DNA of 64,000 nucleotides, taken from assembly GCA_009746045.1 (NCBI GenBank), contig RPFO01000584.1, positions 1,566,343 to 1,630,342 of the forward strand, given 5' to 3'. A model generated the notes under the pieces. The model made no database searches. It saw nothing but the letters and a program-made list of their open reading frames with translations, and had not been told where the DNA came from. Source of the DNA: Mesostigma viride (Eukaryota > Streptophyta > Mesostigmatophyceae > Mesostigmatales > Mesostigmataceae). Shown piece by piece: positions 46,383-60,200 of this stretch. Position 1 is the stretch's first letter. Every line of letters begins with the position of its first letter. The translations under genes were made by a program, and so were the position numbers.

Positions 46383-49300
46383 TTACAGGCCCACGTAGAC
46401 CTTGAAGGCGTCGTAGATGCCCCACTGCAGGCCGGTGAGCGTGCCAATCATTACGATACGCAGCGGCAGGCCGCGCGTGAACAGCTGCACCATGCCCATC
46501 TCCTTGATGATCTGGTAAGGTGGGGGTTGGGGGTTGGGGGGTGGGGGTTGGGGGTGGGAGTGGGGGGGAGGTCAGGGCATGCAACCAGCAGCACGGTCAT
46601 CAGAATCATGCAAAACCATCAGCCATTAGAATCAGTCACTGTAGACTTTTGGTTCATGTAGCGACCGAAGTTGTGACAATCAGAAGAGGCCTACCGCACC
46701 AAAAATTGGCTGTTGCCGTGGGCTATGGCATTCCTACAACTAGGAAGGGTGAAGCGAGTGGTACAGAGCGAGGCATGTGCCAAGACAGGCATGCAAGTCT
46801 TTTCAGAGAAGGCTCTGCATCGACAGAGATACACTCGAATCGCCTGCTTGTAGCGATCTAATGGACATGGGAACCTTGATTTCAATGCCACAGACACGCT
46901 GCCTGCAGCCAGAATTTTTAGTACACTGCAAAGCTCAGTGGCCGCATTACAGGCAGACGTCTGCATCATTAGCATGCCAACAAACTACCATGGCCACCCC
47001 ATTAAACACACACACACACACACACAAAAAAAAGTCTGCCCAGTTTACCCTCGCCCAACACACAAAACACAACAACGCACGTGCCATCTGCAACAGCAAG
47101 GCAAACGCCGCACCTCTCCCATGGTGGACCCAGCCTTGGCGTTCAGCTTGGAGACCAGGTTGTCGGCCGGGTGTGACACGACGGCGCAGAAGACACCCGC
47201 AATGTAGCCGGCCGCAAAGCTGACACCCAGCTGTGTGGGCTTGGTGCACTGCGCGCGCGGGATGGGCACCACATACTGGTACAGCGCCTCGACCGTCTTC
47301 TCAAAGCACGCAAACTTCATCATCGTGTATGGGATCTGGCGGCCCCACAGCGGGCGCAGGCCCTTGTACAGGCTGGAGAGAGGGGGGGGAGGGGGGCAGA
47401 GGAGGAAGGGAAACGGACACATGCATGCCAGGGGAAGGATGAATCAACGGATCTACACGTAGACAGCACCACGTAAGCAGAAGTCCTCCATGAGATGGAA
47501 ATGGAACGGTGCCTATCTGGCTTCTCGTGGCAGGGTTCCGCAAAGATGGCCGGCGTGGCGCAAGCTAACACGTGGCATGAGAATGGGCAGAATCAGTAGC
47601 CGGGTGCAAGAAGCGAGGGGAAGCAAGGAGGTACACGTGCGACGGAATGAGAGACAGCCGCTTGTGTAATTGTCAATTTTACCAGTACATGTGATGTATT
47701 TATTAGATACAGTGAAAGACTGTGAAACATACATACATCTAAAACTGTGTAGCAAAATTAGGCTTACAGACATCACAGCACTGTCAGCACATACCCAGAA
47801 TAGCCCTCCGCAGCAAGCACCTTGGGCAGGCCATCCGCCAGGCCCTTGGCAAAGCCGGGCTTGGTCTGCACCTGCACCTTGACGGCCTCCATGGGGGCCA
47901 GCGCGATGTCCGCGATGACCTCAGCTGATGCAGAGCCTGCTCAGAGGGGCAATCACATGTCCGCAGCAGGGTAAGTTTAGGAGTTGCGAGATGGCCAGAA
48001 GGCAGAGAGCTTAGCTATGAATAAATACACAAGCTATTAATAGCTCAGATTCCAATTACTTGTCGTGGCTGCATTGCGAAGATGTAGAGGTGGCCAGGCG
48101 GTAGAGACACCATGGCCAGAAGCATCAGATGGCGGCATGCCCAGTGTAGATAGCATGGGCCTCACCACCGTGGTCAAAATCACTTTGTGACAGGTGGCTT
48201 TGCGACCCCAAAACAAGGTGGATGCTTAGCAAAACTACTTCCACTCCAAAGGCTTTTCCCAGGCAAAACTATTTCCACTTTATAATTGCCATGGGTGTTC
48301 TCATACCATAATCCGATGAAACTGATACAAGGTATAGTAGGAAAGCAGCATAGCATTTCAACATGAAGTTTGCGAGCCGAAATAAAGCCCATTCATAGCA
48401 GTTTGCGAAGTCGCTTCGCAAAGTATTTGTGAAGGGATTTTGACCACTACGGTAATCGCAAACTACTGTCCCCCCCCCCCCCCAAGAAAATTTGCGATGT
48501 TGCTTTCCCCGGAAAGTTTGTCGTCAATAGAGTGGGCCGCGCCAAGTGGGAACCCCAAACTTGAAAACAACCCACACTATCTACACTGGGCAGGTCGCCT
48601 GGGATCTCACTGGGGGCCACCAAGGTACCAGACCGCAAGAGGGCAGGTGACGAACGAGGCAAGTTATGCTGCACAGCCAGCGACTCTACTCGCCTACGTG
48701 AGCTTCCCTACCCAGAGCTGCCAGCAAGACTGCCAGTCCACCGGACACAGGCCATATGCGGTATTCATGTTTGGAACGACCGTATATGGATCGCCCATAT
48801 CCACGAAGCGCGGCAGGATAGAGGGTTTACAGAAGATCACCAATACTGATGAAATAACCAGCAGTGGCTTGATATGCAAGAATCCTGACCACAGTGCTGC
48901 CATGTAATGAACAGCCTGGCTAAAGCTTAGCAAACTACCGCTGTACCACGTTAACTGATGCCGCAAGGAAAAAAAGTCATATTTCCATGTACATGGGTGA
49001 AAAAAAGGTCATCTTTCCGAACAATAATTCGCAGAAATAGTCCGTAAAGCCATGCCTGACGTTGTGAGAAAGTGTAAAAGTCTGAGGACGGATCGATTTC
49101 ACGTAAAATGGGCAAATCAGCCAGACATTTTCACAATAAATGCTTCACAAAATGTTTACACCTGCACAGAACAATGTGCACACCTCTAAAATATAACAAG
49201 AATCAAAAGCTCCGCGTCCAGATTGCAAGTCACATGCGTTACAACACACCTCGCGCAGCCATTCCATGCCAACAGTCTGGTAGACATACCTGCCAGGTAA

Positions 49301-50231
49301 ATGAGGGTCTTGTACTTCTCCGCAGCCTCTGGGCCAGCCAAGTCAGCGTAGTACTTCTTGAAGAACTCATAAAATCCGAATTTGCATGCACCTTGCATGG
49401 AATAGCCTATCAAAGTTGGCACCCAGCCCTTCACAAGTCCCTTCAAGCCTTGCTCCTTGGCCACGATAGAAAAGCCAGACGCGATGCTGCGGTACTTGCC
49501 AGGGTCCGTCTGCAAACGACGTAAAACCACGCCGCGCAACGTCAATTACCGAGATAGTTGCTCAATGTACTGGCCGGAAAAAAAAAAGGACTTTCCGTGC
49601 AAAATGTGCAAGGAACAAAACCATCGGCTGTACGCAAGTTTCCATGATCACCGGCTACACGCTATGGCAAAGCCCGTAAGCCAAACGCTGCGACCAGAAT
49701 CCAAGGAATAACAGACCTCCTTTCAATTATGCTTATCGATACCAGAAGCAGGTCTCGAAAGCATCTAAGACTCAAAAGCGGCATGATTACCTGCATGTTG
49801 CACTTCACCACATCCAATGGGGTAACCATTGTATGGGTAAGACCACAGCTCAGAATTCCTCCAAAGGTGCAAGCAGCATAGAACTCTGGCGAGTACATTT
49901 TAATGCCCTCCTTAGGGGCCGGGATGTTGATCCCTTGCAAAAAGCGCTGCCGCACGCCATCCTCGGAAGGCGAAGCGGCAGCGAAAGCCGTCGTGGCGGT
50001 TGGCGCCTGCACGGTCTTCTCCAGAGAAGCCTGGGCGTTCTTGGAGAAATAGAGGCCCGAAGGAATAAGAGAGCTGAAACCTTCGGAGGTCGCCATTTGT
50101 GCAGGAGCCAAGCGGAATGGCGGAGGCGCAGGGCGCGTGCAAACGCCGCAAGCACGAAATGGATCTCCGGCAGGCACGCGCACGTTGAGCTGCAACGGAG
50201 CGGGAGCGGGTGCCAAGCTGTCAACCGGCAT
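46383..50231 (-). CDS. PHT3: Mitochondrial phosphate carrier (PHT3/MPT3), 5 exons
   Basis: Inner-membrane carrier importing phosphate with protons for ATP synthesis. Exons on the minus strand: 50231-49791, 49509-49290, 47936-47795, 47372-47114, 46511-46383; phases join exactly, 396 residues. A long N-terminal extension (about 100 residues) fits a presequence; a second in-frame Met lies at 50096. The body begins at [20 protein letters not shown] and has three carrier repeats with signatures [11 protein letters not shown] (about 137-147), [12 protein letters not shown] (about 233-244) and [12 protein letters not shown] (334-345), as in plant phosphate carriers. Other family words are [32 protein letters not shown] and [17 protein letters not shown]. 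Intron 4 holds a (CA)n run at about 47008-47027, and intron 2 a C-run at 48471-48483. The stop TAA sits inside TGTAA. The gene is divergent from the membrane-protein gene at 51241. Confidence 0.96.
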
Positions 50232-51240
50232 TCGTGGGCGCAGGAGCCTCTCAGGACGCTGAACGCGCGGCGCCCACTCTCAGGCACTGACCCTCGTTTG
50301 ACAGACGTCGGTCTGGGCACTGATCGAGTGCCTGGAAATGCCTCAACTGAGTCAACTCGTACTAGGGTACTACACACTACACTCACATCCATTTATAAAA
50401 GATATTCTTGTGATATTCTTATGCCAGATTATGGGTACATGGAGTAGAAGCTTCGGAATGCTCAAGGTCGAAGTGAAAATTTTGAGTTTTAGCACGGTGT
50501 ACGGCGCGATTCGCGCTGTGTCAGGGCGCGGAACTGTCAGACTTGCTTACGTCACGAATCACGTGCGCCCGTTGGCCGGGCGAAGGAAGACTTGAGACTT
50601 GAGAGTGCTCGCTGTAAAATTTACGTCCTGCTTTTCCCCGATTTTACGTGGCGCCTCGGGCGCCTTGCCCAAACCAAAAACAGCCAAAAACCCAAGAAAA
50701 ACCGCCTGGTTTTCTCTCAACGTCACGATGTCACCATTCAGTGAGAGCCAATTAGTGCCCGCCACTCGTCGATATGCAAAGACATGAGATGAAAGTCGTG
50801 GAAAACCAAAACTGTAGATAACCTCAGGCCACGCAGCCGCACAGGAGAATTTGCTATACTTTCTTCCCAGCGTACATATTCCGGAGGCCGTCTAGGAAAC
50901 GCCTGCTTGCGCCGATAAATGAGCGGAGCAAATTAGCTTTACTCGGCGCAATCAGTTGCGGGCGTCATGGAGACTGGATTCATGATTGATTGGCGGAGTA
51001 TTGAAACTCTTGCCATTCCGTGCCGGCGATCTTGCATGTGCTCTTAGTTTGAGACTCGGGGCGAAACAGTGTTGAGTTAAGTCTCTACAATATTTCTCGT
51101 TGCGAAGGGCACCCGAGATACTTCATTAACTAAGTGGAGCCGGATTGTGGCCACAGGTGGCCCTGCATGTTAGGGCTCTCTCTGGCAGCCTGACATTTCG
51201 GGGCGGAATAGCCCATTCATGAGGTGAACGATTGTCACTC
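50232..51240. promoter_or_regulatory. Divergent intergenic region between PHT3 and membrane-protein gene
   Basis: About 1 kb separates the two start codons, so both promoters and 5' UTRs must lie here unless the right-hand gene has an unseen upstream exon. No clear TATA box or repeat decides the start sites. Confidence 0.5.
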
Positions 51241-54200
51241 ATGGAGGTCCCGCAGCTGGTTGAAGTTTCCCCGCCCGGAGGTGGTAGGAAGGATCCCACA
51301 AGCGGTTTCAGCCCATACACGGGTGGTTTCAATCCCTCGGATAAAGCATATTGGGGCTCCCTTGTCTATACTGGGAGCTGGGGCTACATACTTGCCTTGG
51401 TATTCCTCTTTTTCTCCTTGATTACCATGTGCTTCCTGTTCTGTACGTTCAAAAGGACGCATTGCCGGTGCCTACCTGCATTTAGGCCGCGCACGTTCTC
51501 GAAATGCTCGAAGCGGGCCGTCCTGTTTTCGTCGATAATTTTCAACGTGTTAATCATGTAAGTCTTCAGTGAAGTTTCACGCTGCTGGTTCAAGTCCTCA
51601 TGGTAGGGATGTTTGATAGGATCGTTTTCCTTCCCCTCCAGTCCCCCTCTCTAGCCACAGATATTGCATAACTTACCCTCTTATCCCGCTAGTTTCCTCC
51701 TTCAACCGTCACTGTACCTGCATCATGATACTACTTACGAAGGTATACTGGCTACTTTCAAATAAGAGCACATGAAAACTCGGTTTGGGGAATGCAGCTC
51801 ACGATTATCGGTCTTTTTGCCCATCTCCCCCTGATCAGATACTTTCTGGCCCCAGCCCTGTCCTGTGAGGATTAGACCACTGGTGCCCGCCAGGATTAGC
51901 GGTGCTGGTGGTCATTATTCTGTTTCGGTGATGTTCGGTTGTAGATAACAAAGGCCATGCTATCGACAACTGTGTGATGGCATCTACAGGTGACTAAAAA
52001 GCCATTAGGTGCACGCCTTGTAAGTTGGGTTCGCCCCCCAACGTGCGTCACGCCGAATCGCGCGCACGCGTGCACTCACGTCAAGTTCGCTCAGGTTGGC
52101 CTTACATCGTGCTGTTCATGCTTCTGTGCCATGCTTCTGTGCCATGCTTCTGTGCCATGCTTCGTGCGTCCATTATGCGGCCTTGCCCTCACGTCAGATC
52201 ATGACACGCCACCTGTCCTTTTCCTCACCCCACCATCGCACTCCACCTGCCCTTTCCCTCTTTTCCCTTGTCCCAGCGTGGGCGCTGCCATCAGCATTGT
52301 CGGCCGCAACATCATGGCGGACGAGCTGGATGGTGTGGCGTCCGAGTTTGGCGTCGCGGCGCGCCAGCTGATCAACGACACACAAATGGTGGGTTGCCGT
52401 TATCGCCTTCTGGATTGTTATTATTGCATTCATTGCCTTTTGTGGGGTGGACCTGTGCGTGGGGGTGGGGCCAGTGCCCTGCATGTTCGTGGTTACAGGC
52501 ATGGGCATTCACGGTGGTCACCTAAAGGGGAGAGTTGTGCCCATTAACAGGCAGGCGAGAGAGAATGGCCCTTGTTTTTGGGCCGTGTGATGATGTCATC
52601 AGGCCAAGCTGCGCTGATGATGATATGCACAACTCATACAATATTTTCATCAGGGACGGTGTCGTATATCTGCAGCATGTGCAATGGTGTCCAAGTTAGT
52701 TTAAGTGACCCGTTGGGCCACTAGTGGTCTACTTGTTTCACGCCTGTTTGTCACCCCTGTATGGGTACTTTTCACCGATGACGCGTCCTCTTTCCACTAT
52801 CTCTCTTAGCAGCGCTGCCCCCTGCAAATACTGTGGCAATGTTTTGGATCCGGCATGTATGTATATGCAGGGTACACAGGGCCAGGGGCACAGCCTGGTC
52901 TCCTTAGTCTGCTTCTGCCCCACGCGTCCGATATAATATAATGCATCCCTTCCTCATAATGCATGAGCCCGATCGTGGCCTACTGGACTACCCTGGGGCA
53001 TTCACCCAGACGTCCTTTGTCCTTTCACGGTCTCATTTTTTTGCTTCCTTTCCCTCGCCTTGGTCTGCTTTCATGCTCATGCGAGTTCTCTATGGTGCCT
53101 GCCCTGTTGGTTGTGGGCCTACCTGCCTTCCCTGGGGGATATCGGTCCCACCCCATCAATCCCCATGGATGGCCCCACCCTATCGCACACCCGTGCACGG
53201 CCCCACCCTATGGCACACCCGTGCACGGCCCCACCCCACCACTCCCCGCGCACACATTGGGGCGCGTCCCTTGTTGCATGCATCCGTGTGCCTTGTGGGG
53301 GAACACATATCGGCGTGGAGCACGTTCCTTGTTGGGCAAACTCCCCTGCCACACATGTGCGGCAACGTGCAGGTGGCCATGGGCGTGGGTCGCGCAGCCG
53401 ACCTGGTCCCTGGGCAGGAGTTCCCCGCGCTCCACGGCCAGCTGGCGGTCGACGAGGCCCACCTGCGGAGCGAGGCCGAGGACACGCTGAGTCAGCTGCA
53501 GAGCCAGCACCGCACGTCCAACCGGCTATTTAGCGCCATGTGCGTGAGCGCTGCATGTCCGGTCCTTGTGCCATTCTGGGTGTATAATACTACACTGTTC
53601 TGGGTGTAGTATTAGTTAATCGTTTGTGTGTGTGTGTGTGTTTGTGTGCCCAGGAACTTTCAATGCCATGTGCGCGCCGCGCTCAGTTGTGGCTTGGGTG
53701 GATGTGCTTCCCAGCCAGGGGTTGCTTCCGTGCTGCAGCTGGTGTGGATTAATCAGTTGATTGATGAACACGTCGACTGCGTCCGCCGGTGTGGATACAT
53801 CGGGGGCGGTGCCAGTAGCCACGCGTGGTCACGAAAGTATCGATGGAGAAAACAATACCAGTAACAAACCAACAATACCAAAGCATCCCGGATTGGAGAG
53901 GTGCAGGGTGGAGTGAGCAGTTTGAGGATGGGATTTGTGCAACTTGACTAGCTCAGGCCGTGTGAAGGGGAAGGCCCGGGGCTTGATTCCCATGCCATGC
54001 CATGGCAGCATGGCAGGACGCAGGGCCACGTTCTTCCTACCAGGTGGTTTCAATTCGCCTTGGTTTTTCAACCCCACTTGCGTGTGGTTTGACACGGCGC
54101 CCGCCACATGCGGCCTTGGTGCATGGATGTGTGCCCTCGCAGGAAGATCCTTGTCCTCCTCTTCACGGTCATCACGCTGGCGCGCGTTGGCGCCGTCATC

Positions 54201-57200
54201 GGTGAGCCCATGAGCGCTTGGATATCGGAATACTAGCATCCGTTACGTGTATTTGTTAGTTGGTGTGGATTGTGTATTCGACGCGAGACAAGTACAGGTG
54301 TGTGGCGACCGCGGCTTCCCAGCTAGCTAAGCCTGCTGTGCCGTACCTGTGCCAGTAATGCACGGCCCGCACGAGAAGCGGCCCCTTTTGGGCCGCGATT
54401 GTTGGCAGCCGCCAAAGGGCCATGGTCGACCCTCGTAATCGCCAGTAAAGTGTCACGTCACAGACCGCTGTGGCTGTTAAGCAGCCTTGTGGAGCGGTGT
54501 GGGCTTTGCAGTAGGCGCGTAACTGTGCGCGCAGATGCGTGTTGCTAGCTGCCAAAATTTGTGCATCCGTGGATTGTCCCATATCGAAGCACAGCCTTCG
54601 ACTTTATTATTTTCTTACAAATGATACGAACAGCTGGCAACATGGCGTAAACGCTTACAGAGGCTTGCAGGCATTTCACACCGGCAATGAGGCTATCTAC
54701 TATTTGTCGTTGTCGCATGGTGGCTTGCCACGCATTGTCAAAGCTAGACTTCCCTGGAGTTATCTATCAGCTATGCGCTGACCCGTGTTTCTGGTAATAC
54801 ACGCTACTCATCATGAAGGGTTGGATGGATATTCACAAAAGGATTCCGAAAGGCCTGTGCTCATTTAATTGACAAAACCACGGCTACCGTGTTGGCACGT
54901 ACTGCTCTGCACGGTTTTCATCTCCCCCCCCCCCCCTGGCAGGGATCATGCCCTTCCGGAAGAACCTGAGGAAGCGCTCGCGAGTGCTCATGCTGTGCGT
55001 GAATCACACTTTGTGCCTTTTCCAAATAAAAACAAATAAAAATAAACGATAACCGCCTGAGAAAGGTGTCATCATCGGATATGGCTTTGCTTAGATTGTC
55101 GAATGATGGGCCATGCATGGCTGTCGTTTCGTCCGTGGTTTTCTTCCTCACACCATCTGGTCATGTCTGCCACATCTTGCCAACATTGGTCAACTTTTGT
55201 CAGTGCCTTGCACGCCTTGTCACGACCGATTGTCAATTGAGATCACGCTCGATCACGTGATCACGGCTTGCACTAAAGACGCAGATCAATGCTATGCCAA
55301 GAATGAGCTATGCCATCATTTACTTCAATATTCACATTTAAGTCTATTTCTTGTTTTTTTAAAAAAATAAAAAAGAACAACAGTGTCTTGTAGAGATCTT
55401 TTGGGGATGGATAAGGAAACGTTTCCCCTCTACCAAGGCAGCATACTGAGCCTGGGCTCTTGGCGTAAACTATATAGATAACGCATTAGATTGAAACGGA
55501 TTAGAGCGCGACTCTGCGCCGGAAAATTCTGCATTGTTAGCCGGTCATGCGTGCAAGATAGTGGGACGAGTTCCTGGTGCTTATCCGTCCTGCCCGCCAC
55601 GACACCCTAGCAAATGTAGGCCTGCAGCGGAAGCGCCCGGCTGTAAGGTCGCAAGGAGTGCCTGGCTTTGTCATGACAAGCAGCATCCTGTGCTTCTCTG
55701 CCCTGCACCTGACGTGTGCACACGCATGCAGGGCATGGATACTGAACATCCTCATGATGTTTGTCACCTGGCTGCTGGCAGGCGTCACCTACTCCACCCA
55801 CACGTGAGTGGCAGAAAACAGCGGGCCGGGGAGGAGGACAAGGGGAGGGGTGGAAGGCCGGAGGATGCCTGGAGTCTTGGAGTCTTGGAAATATTGGTTG
55901 TGGGGGGGGACGGGCGGGGGTGGGGGGGGAGTTGGGGGAGGCAAGGGGTTAAGGGGCCCCCTTAGATCAAGGGCCCCCTTAGGAGGTTAAGGGGCATAGG
56001 GAAAGGAGGGGGCTGGAGGGGGGGGGAGGCTGGGGATGATGAAGCGGTTACACCTGGCCGGAGTTGACTTGTGCGCAATGTCATGGAGTTTACTGATATA
56101 TTTATGAGAGGGAAGGTATTCAAGACGCAAATTCAAACGCTGTTGGGGCCCGTCATGCTTTTCAGCATCGTGTTATTTCTTGCAAATGCCCCACGTTCCC
56201 CCCCCCCCTTGTTTACCCATCACTACCAAAATATATACATCACACTTAAAACCGTACAATGGCTGATTGATGGCGTGTGCCCCGGCACCACACATGATTA
56301 GCCCCTCATTCCCCGCGTGCACGTTGCTTCTGTGTTGTCGGATGCCAGCATCGCATAACCGTGAGTCATGACCGTCATGTGCTCCCAGAACAGCAGAATC
56401 CAACCGACTGTTTAGGGTTGTGAGTGCCCAACCACAGAACCTTGAACAGGGCCTGGCTGGCCTGCAAAGCACATACATACTGGCTCGCACATGTATTTAT
56501 GTGCATAGTAGTATATACTTGTACATAGTAACATTTATGTGCATAGTAGTACATGTGCATAGTAGTATATACTTGTACATAGTAGTATATGTGCATAGTA
56601 GTTTATATTTGTGCATAGTAGTATATGTGCATAGTAGTTTATATTTGTGCATAGTAGTATATGTGCATAGTAGTATATGTGCATAGTAGTATATGTGCAT
56701 AGTAGCATATATGCATTGTAGTATATGTGCATAGTAGTATATGTGTAGTCCCGCGCATGTCCCGCATTGTTCTTGTAATCCGTTGGTCTGGTTCTGGGAC
56801 AAGCAACATGGCCCCCATATTGCCACGCACTGGCAGCCTATTCATCGTCGACTGCGAGACTTCCTCAGTACACTGTACTGACTTGCTGGCATGGTTGCTG
56901 GAATATGCCAAGTGGTGGCATGGCTTTGGGACATGGCTCTTTTTTCGTTGCACATCTGCGCAGCCTGTTCGTTGATGGCCTGTTCATCGTTGTGGGCTCC
57001 TGCACTCACTCACGTTTTTAGTCGGTAACACTCTGTTGTGTTCTTTGGACAGCATGCATGGATCGCATGGATGCGCACCCGTGCAGCCTGTTCGTTGACG
57101 GCTGCAGGTCCTAGTCACTTTCCTGTACTGACCTCGCACAACCCTTGTCCTTGCATGGTTCTCTGGATCGAACATGGCATGGTGGACTGGTGGCATGGTT

Positions 57201-60200
57201 TCTGGAATATGGCGGCATGGGGGCATGGGGGCATGGGGGCATGGGGGCATGGGGGCATGGGGGCATGGGGGCATGGGGGCATGGGGGCATGGGGGCATGG
57301 GGCATGGGGGCATGGGGGCATGGGGGCATGGGGGCATGGGGCATGGGGGCATGGGGGCATGGGGGCATGGGGGCATGGGGGCATGGGGGCATGGGGGCAT
57401 GGGGGCATGGGGGCATGGGGGCATGGGGGCATGGGGGCATGGGGGCATGGGGGCATGGGGGCATGGGGGCATGGGGGCATGGGGGCATGGGGGCATGGGG
57501 GCATGGGGGCATGGGGCATGGGGGCATGGGGGCATGGGGGCATGGGGCATGGGGGCATGGGGGCATGGGGGCATGGGGGCATGGGGGCATGGGGGCATGG
57601 GGGCATGGGGGCATGGGGGCATGGGGGCATGGGGGCATGGGGGCATGGGGGCATGGGGGCATGGGGGCATGGGGGCATGGGGCATGGGGGCATGGGGGCA
57701 TGGGGGCATGGGGGCATGGGGGCATGGGGGCACGGGGGCACGGGGGCATGGGGGCCTGGGGGCCTGGGGGCCTGGGGGCCTGGGGGCCTGGGGGCCTGGG
57801 GGCCTGGGGGCCTGGGGCCGGGGGCCGGGGGCCGGGGGCCGGGGGCCGGGGACTGGGGGGGGACCGGGGGACCGGGGGGACCGGGGGACCGGGGGGCCGG
57901 GGGCCGGGGGCCGGGGGCCGGTGGGCCGGTGGGCCGGTGGGCCGGTGGGCCGGTGGGCCGGTGGGCCGGTGGGCCGGTGGGCCGGTGGGCCGGTGGGCCG
58001 GTGGGCCGGTGGGCCGGTGGGCCGGTGGGCCGGTGGGCCGGTGGGCTGGTGGGCTGGTGGGCTGGTGGGCTTGTGGACTGGTGGGCTGGTGGACTGGTGG
58101 CACTGATTTCTGGGCTCTGGTTCGGTGCACATGCACGCACGCAGCCTGTTCATCGATGGCTGCCAGGCGATGCAGGTGTACCTGGAGCGCGGGCGCGCGT
58201 CGAGCCGCTCCCTCGACAGCGTCATCCCTTGCGTGAACACCACGCGCGCGGAGGAGGTGATCTTCGACGCACGGCGGTCGGGGTCCAACATCGTGACGCA
58301 CCTGAACGAAAAGCTGGCACGAGGGGAGCACGTGTGCGTGGACCCTGCATTGTTGGGATTGGTCCCCATGGAAGGGGGCACCGGGGCATACCTGTTGGGT
58401 GGGGGTGGCGGTGGCCAAGGGGGTGATACTCAGGGGGGGGCGGCGACGGTGTGGCCGCCAGGCGTCCTGGGCGTGTGTGACCCGTTTGCGGGCCCCATGA
58501 GAACGGAGGTGGGCGAGGGCGAGTGGATCACCTGGTGCCTGTTCCCGGCTCCCTGGATGTTTGATATCCGCAACCTGTCCCAGGTGAGGATGGATCAATC
58601 ATTTATCACGTAGACTGCGTCACGTGGGTACCAATACAGGAACCTTCAAGCCTTCTACCTGCCACAGGTGAGGATGGCTGGGTCAAACATCCATGTCCAT
58701 TGCCATGCAGGGGCGTGTTGTGCTGACAGCTCGCGGGAGTGGCTGCCGTGGCCTCTCGGGCGGTTCATTACTTGAGCATGCTGCATGCATGTGGCCAAAC
58801 GTGTTTGCAATGGAGGGGCCTCAGCAGCTGATGATGATGATATTGGGAGATGCATACATACCTTGGGAGATGTGTTTACGCAGGGCATGGTTGAAACAAA
58901 TTCATCCCGCATTTTTTTAGCGATTCATTTTGCATCACCACGGTATGGTAGAGGCCTTCGAGTTGAAGGTTGAGGGACGAGCGTGATGGGTGGGGCCGCC
59001 GCCGCTAGCTGTGGTCGGAAGCTGAGTGGGCAATTATGGATCATGACCGGTGGACGGCATCGAGCGTCCTTCCCGGCATGACAGGTCTATCAGGGAGGGG
59101 GGGAAAGAATAAGCCAGTCGGCCGTGTACCAACTAGGAAGGGGCGTCCCCCGACCGTGGCCCGTGGGTTGTTGGTAACGCGGCCCACGCGGTTACACACG
59201 TACCATTTTTTTGATTGCGTAAGAAATAGTACCCTGATGGAGACCCGTGCAGGTGGCATATGATATGGCAATAGGCGCCTAGTAGTCGGGACAAATGAAG
59301 GGGGCACACCTGGTATAGGATATGTTGTACCCTGAATAGGTTAACTAACCTTTTCTTAAACTACCATAAAAAAATCTACTACTACCATTAAACTACTATA
59401 AAGCTTCTGGGTATGCGCCTAAAAACCCTTAGGCTCCGGGGGGGGCTTTTTTTCCTTCCAAACCGGCGCCTGATGCGTTCCAAGCCTATCTGTGGGCTCT
59501 GGACCATGGGCCAGCCTTACTGCATCCGCTATGCTTTCGCTATGTCGAAGCTTAGTATTGCACCCACAGTTGGGCCTGTACCATGATGCAGAGAGAGCTC
59601 TCTGTGGCCTGCCCACGTGAGGCAACGAGAGAGAGAGAAGCTAGGGCGCCCTCCCTCCTCGCTGTGTGTGTAGGGGTCTAAGGTTCCAGCTTTATTGGTA
59701 CCCACGTGACGCAGTCACGTGCTTTTAATTGTAATTTTCTTTATACTAGATAAATCTGTGAACAAATATATAATAGCTGCGGTCTCTTTACATTACCTTG
59801 TGGCTCATGCACGCTATGGCCCCATGTATGCCATGCGTATGCCATGCTGGTGCGATATGCTCCATGTCTATGTACATTGCCCGATGGCAGGTCGTTGACC
59901 GAGCGTGGTGCGGCGTCTACCAAAACGACAGCGCCGTGCACCCGCCAGGGCCGCCCCACGCGGGCGACTGCCCGCCCAGTGTCCGTTCTCTCTGCGCCGA
60001 CATCTATGTTGACCTGTCCACACTGATCCGTGCGGCCGCCAGCATCATGTTTACCGTGCTTCCAGCGGCGGTGGGTGCCAACGCACACTAGAAAAGGGGC
60101 TGCTTTTAGAAGTGAAATAGGGGCTGCTTTTGGAGGTGAAATAGGGGCCGCTTTTGGAAGCGAAATAGGGGCCGCTTTTGGAGGTGAAATAGGGGCCGCT

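Noticed and set aside
56984-58598. Long Pro-His-Ala and Gly-His-Trp-Met repeat frames
   Set aside because: They are compositional products of the GGGGGCAT array in an intron; the real exon starts at 58145 in another reading.
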